From positions 124,001 through 188,000 of the forward strand of contig NZ_JABAOB010000004.1 in assembly GCF_012726295.1 (NCBI RefSeq): 64,000 nt of DNA, read 5' to 3'. The notes under the pieces were generated by a model. The model ran no database searches and had not been told where the DNA came from. It saw only the letters and a list, made by a program, of their open reading frames with translations. Of this stretch, positions 61,664 to 64,000 are shown piece after piece; positions within the stretch are counted from its first letter, which is position 1, and every line of letters starts with the position of its first letter. The stretch is from Chitinophaga sp. Ak27. Lineage in GTDB: Bacteria > Bacteroidota > Bacteroidia > Chitinophagales > Chitinophagaceae. Position numbers and translations under genes: made by a program.

Positions 61664-62080
61664 ATGAAACATACACGTGCAAGCATTATCCTGTCCCGTA
61701 TTTACCTCTTTTTTTCTGCCGCAAGTCTCCTGATGGTGAGCCTGATGGCCTTTTCCAATCCGCAGTCGGTAATGGACCTGGTGCAGGTAAAGCTACCCAA
61801 TAACGATGCATTCAGTTCTATACGGGGCGTATATGGCGGTGTGGGCCTCACCATCGCCCTGGCGCTGGTACGTTGGGCACTGAAGGACGTACAGCAGGGT
61901 GTTACTTTTGCAAGTGTGCTGTGGGGACTCTACGCGATATCAAGACTCATCACTATTTCAATCGAAGGTCCGTTGGGCGCGTTTGGAACACAATGGCTGA
62001 TGATTGAAAGCGTGCTTTGCATACTGGGCGTCTCTCTGTTAGTGGCCCTGCGTCGGCCATTGGTCCAACTCCATCACTGA
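61664..62080 (+). CDS. DUF4345-like small membrane protein
   Basis: A 138-aa integral membrane protein with four spans (about 8-28, 50-70, 78-98 and 108-130). The pattern RIYLFFSAASLLMVSLMAF, FSSIRGVYGGVGLTIALAL and LWGLYAISRLITISIEG matches DUF4345. ATG 61664 was chosen because the frame upstream (from 61547) adds an unlikely soluble lead. The function of the family is unknown. It may be co-transcribed with the reductase 123 bases upstream. Confidence 0.85.
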   Translation: MKHTRASIILSRIYLFFSAASLLMVSLMAFSNPQSVMDLVQVKLPNNDAFSSIRGVYGGVGLTIALALVRWALKDVQQGVTFASVLWGLYAISRLITISIEGPLGAFGTQWLMIESVLCILGVSLLVALRRPLVQLHH

Positions 62081-62100
62081 TAGGGCAGAAGCCGGATACC

Positions 62101-62682
62101 TCAACACAAGAGGGATCCGGCTCCTGTATTTCCATGGGTATCCAGCAGGAAGACGTATTCCAGTCCATCCGTTTCATCTACCACTTCATCTACTTTCATA
62201 AAACCTAATCCCTGTACCAGGGATAAAGAAGCTATATTTTCCGGCGCTACCGACGCAATAAAACGATGTATGCCGGAGGTTTCCAGGGCCCATTGCATAA
62301 CGCTGGTAATAGCTTCCCGCGCATATCCCCGGCGCTGGTGCCCGGGATAGATCTCATATCCCATCTCCGCAGCGTTTTCCCGGTAGAATTTTTCGGCAGG
62401 AGATGAAGGCCTGCTGTGAAATCGTATCAGGCCAATCATTTTCATTTCCGCTTTCAGGATAATAGCCCTGGATGCCCAGGGGGCATACGCGGCATCTTGC
62501 TGCAGCTGACGCAGGTCATGCGCCAGAGCATTGGGAGCATCCAGGAGTTCGGTGGAAACTGGAATACCCAGTAGCTGCCCGGCAGTTGCCGGATCCGGTA
62601 CAAGGCAGGCCTGGGTAACTGCTGTGCCAAGCAGTCGTAGTATTAATCGCGGTGTTACAATATCTCCGGGAACAGTAAGCAT
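62101..62682 (-). CDS. GNAT family N-acetyltransferase
   Basis: A 193-aa acetyltransferase of the RimJ/RimL-like GNAT group: TPRLILRLL near the start, then MIGLIRFH, EMGYEIYPGHQRRGYAREAI (the acetyl-CoA binding R/Q-x-x-G-x-G/A motif), HRFIASVAPENIASLSLVQGLGF. It acetylates an unknown amine or protein N-terminus. It converges on the membrane gene at 61664, 20 bases away, and a short hairpin at 62090-62122 overlaps its 3' end. Confidence 0.9.
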   Translation of the reverse strand: MLTVPGDIVTPRLILRLLGTAVTQACLVPDPATAGQLLGIPVSTELLDAPNALAHDLRQLQQDAAYAPWASRAIILKAEMKMIGLIRFHSRPSSPAEKFYRENAAEMGYEIYPGHQRRGYAREAITSVMQWALETSGIHRFIASVAPENIASLSLVQGLGFMKVDEVVDETDGLEYVFLLDTHGNTGAGSLLC

Positions 62683-62802
62683 CTATCTGGTGTTATCTCT
62701 TTATAAATATAATAATTAAATTGTGCTGCCGACTGTACTAACTAACCGAACACAGGTCAGTCGCGATAAAATAACCATATTCTAACAGCAAAATCTTCAT
62801 GT

Positions 62803-63213
62803 ATGAGCTCCCAGGTACAGTATATTAATCCCGATGGTCTTTCAAAAAATCCGGCATTCTCACAGGTAGTCACTACCCATGGGAACGGAAAAACGATTTA
62901 TGTCGGCGGACAGGATGCCGTCAATGCGCAGGGTGAAATAGTAGGCAAAGGAGATATTGGTGAGCAAACGGCACAAGTGATGGAAAATCTTCAAGCGGCG
63001 TTATGGGCTTGTGGTGCTACTTTTGAAAACCTGGTGAAATTAACGATATACATTGTGCAGGGACAGGATTTGTACCGTGGATTTCAGGCTTCCCAGAAAT
63101 ACCTGGGTCATTTGAAAAACCCGCCGGCTATATCCGGTCTTTTTGTGTCGGCGCTGGCCAGGCCCGATTTCCTGGTGGAAGTGGAGGCCGTGGCATTTGT
63201 TGCGGGCGAGTAA
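62803..63213 (+). CDS. Rid family (YjgF/YER057c/UK114) protein
   Basis: A 136-aa Rid family protein, an enamine/imine deaminase-like trimer: TIYVGGQDAVNAQGEIVGKGDIGEQTAQVMENL, FENLVKLTIYIVQGQDLY and FLVEVEAVAFV. In true RidA an Arg follows the PPA motif; here it is PPAISGLF, so the deaminase Arg is missing and this belongs to another Rid subgroup of unclear role. It is monocistronic. Confidence 0.92.
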   Translation: MSSQVQYINPDGLSKNPAFSQVVTTHGNGKTIYVGGQDAVNAQGEIVGKGDIGEQTAQVMENLQAALWACGATFENLVKLTIYIVQGQDLYRGFQASQKYLGHLKNPPAISGLFVSALARPDFLVEVEAVAFVAGE

Positions 63214-63265
63214 ACCAGGAAGCTAGAATATGAGCCACGATTTTTATTGCTGGAGTGGTCCTCTT

Positions 63266-63853
63266 TTAGGATGACTTCACCATGCGTTGCGCATGCCTGA
63301 TCCGGCTGAGTGTTTCCCTGGAAACGCCCAGGTAAGAGGCAATCAGATGTAATGGGATGCGGTTGGCCAGGTGGGGGAAGGTGGCGACAAATTCGTGGTA
63401 TTTTTCTTCAGAAGTAGCGCTGATATGCATGCGGATCCTTTCCTGGCTGGCGTTGAGACTATTGGAAACAATACGGATCGAATAAGCTTTTAAAGCAGGA
63501 ATGGTGTCCATTAGCGTATTGAAATGATCGCGTGTCCACAGCAACACATAGGTATCTTCAATGGCTTCTATATAGTATTTCGACGGCGTTTGATGCATGT
63601 AGCTTTCATGATCAGTAAGCCAGGTTTGCTCGGGGGCAAAGCGCATAATATGTTCCGAGCCGTCGGACTTCAGCAGGTAAGATTTTAACAGCCCTTTTAT
63701 AATAAATATTTTGTAGAGGCATACTTCTCCTTCCTCCAGCAGCAGCTGCCTGCGGCGCACTTTCTTCGTGACAGATAACGATAATATTTGTTGCACCTCC
63801 TCGTGGGTAAGGGGCATCACAGACCGGAGGTAATTTTCGAAAACGTCAGACAT
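63266..63853 (-). CDS. Crp/Fnr family transcriptional regulator
   Basis: A 195-aa regulator with an N-terminal cyclic-nucleotide-binding-like barrel (LLLEEGEVCLYKIFIIKGLLKSYLL, residues about 10-125) and a C-terminal winged helix whose recognition helix is LIASYLGVSRETLSRIRHA. The nucleotide-binding R/E pair of Crp is not conserved, so the ligand is unknown. It is divergent from the gene starting at 63980, with a direct repeat in the gap. This pairing with an NAD(P)-binding protein is common in the phylum. Confidence 0.92.
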   Translation of the reverse strand: MSDVFENYLRSVMPLTHEEVQQILSLSVTKKVRRRQLLLEEGEVCLYKIFIIKGLLKSYLLKSDGSEHIMRFAPEQTWLTDHESYMHQTPSKYYIEAIEDTYVLLWTRDHFNTLMDTIPALKAYSIRIVSNSLNASQERIRMHISATSEEKYHEFVATFPHLANRIPLHLIASYLGVSRETLSRIRHAQRMVKSS

Positions 63854-63891
63854 GGGTAACGGTTTTATACAGTTGACCGGTACAAAGGTAA

Positions 63892-63928
63892 GTCAAATGA
63901 CCTTGAAAAATTGTGTCAAATGTCCTTG
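63892..63928. promoter_or_regulatory. Direct repeat, candidate Crp/Fnr operator
   Basis: GTCAAATGACCTTG at 63892-63905 is repeated with one change as GTCAAATGTCCTTG at 63915-63928, a 23-base period. It lies in the gap between the divergent regulator and the gene at 63980, 39-88 bases from either start, where an operator would sit. Confidence 0.5.
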
Positions 63929-63979
63929 TAATGATGTAGTCTTCCGCTGCAAATTTGTAGCCGATCAAAAATTACATTT

Positions 63980-64000
63980 ATGCGTGTTTTTGTTACAGGA
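63980..64000 (+). CDS. 5' end of a probable NAD(P)-binding (SDR/epimerase) protein
   Basis: Only seven codons are in the window: M-R-V-F-V-T-G. This is the usual first beta-strand and start of the Gly-rich loop of atypical SDR/NAD-dependent epimerase proteins. It is divergent from the Crp/Fnr gene. The call rests on these residues and the common gene pairing, so it is tentative. Confidence 0.5.

Noticed and set aside
62090..62122. Short inverted repeat AGCCGGAT/ATCCGGCT as a terminator
   Set aside because: The right arm lies inside the acetyltransferase coding end, the loop is 17 bases and no T tract follows on either strand.

Overview
The window is 64 kb of a Bacteroidota chromosome, most probably Chitinophaga or a close Chitinophagaceae relative. 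Signs of this are TAnnTTTG-type -7 boxes just upstream of genes, 790-aa MacB/FtsX-type permeases, a GLPGLI protein beside an outer-membrane beta-barrel protein, a GH97 enzyme, DUF6734, a decayed FecI-like ECF sigma factor, many AraC regulators and intrinsic terminators between tightly packed genes. No tRNA, rRNA, CRISPR array, prophage or intact insertion sequence was seen.

1-19.5 kb is the right-hand part of a nonribosomal peptide synthetase (NRPS) cluster that runs off the left edge. The last NRPS gene ends in adenylation and carrier domains with no thioesterase. Next come a type II 3-dehydroquinate synthase homologue and a class I aldolase homologue, the pair that makes 3-amino-4-hydroxybenzoate in actinomycetes. 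They are followed by a fusion of a periplasmic serine hydrolase to a PvdE-like cyclic-peptide ABC exporter, three small orphan proteins, a type II thioesterase, a sugar cassette (glycosyltransferase, UDP-galactopyranose mutase, GH1::RmlD fusion), a DUF6734 protein and a LanC-like barrel protein. These are all on the + strand with short gaps, so probably one long operon. A MacB-type permease follows, and a stand-alone condensation-domain protein converges on it across a perfect 18-bp terminator stem. The likely product is an aminohydroxybenzoyl-containing, exported and possibly glycosylated peptide.

19.8-29.3 kb holds an APH-family kinase, an SDR, a DUF1343/NamZ muramidase, an AraC regulator with an oleate hydratase and a 3-hydroxyacyl-CoA dehydrogenase (a fatty-acid hydration unit), and small hydrolase and reductase genes. 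29.3-35 kb has a secreted S53 peptidase with six C-terminal beta-propeller-like repeats, a lipoprotein and a phospholipase D-like protein. 35.1-40.8 kb is a histidine kinase, OmpR-type regulator, outer-membrane barrel and GLPGLI unit with candidate 10-bp-period direct repeats before both promoters.

40.9-52.5 kb is rich in decayed genes: an ECF sigma factor with a frameshift and two stops, a secreted protein with one stop, an FtsX permease tail, and a cytochrome oxidase subunit I missing its middle. Between them are intact genes: GH97, a MarR regulator with twin operators, an Imm-5-like protein, and two ABC-2 exporter systems around an XRE-pentapeptide regulator. A well-formed TPP riboswitch on the minus strand at 51.4 kb has a terminator but no gene after it.

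52.5-64 kb carries DUF3175, AraC/SDR pairs, a three-gene unit of unknown secreted proteins, a conserved protein of unknown function, and housekeeping-type small enzymes. It ends at a divergent Crp/Fnr regulator and NAD(P)-binding-protein pair with a 14-bp direct repeat between them.
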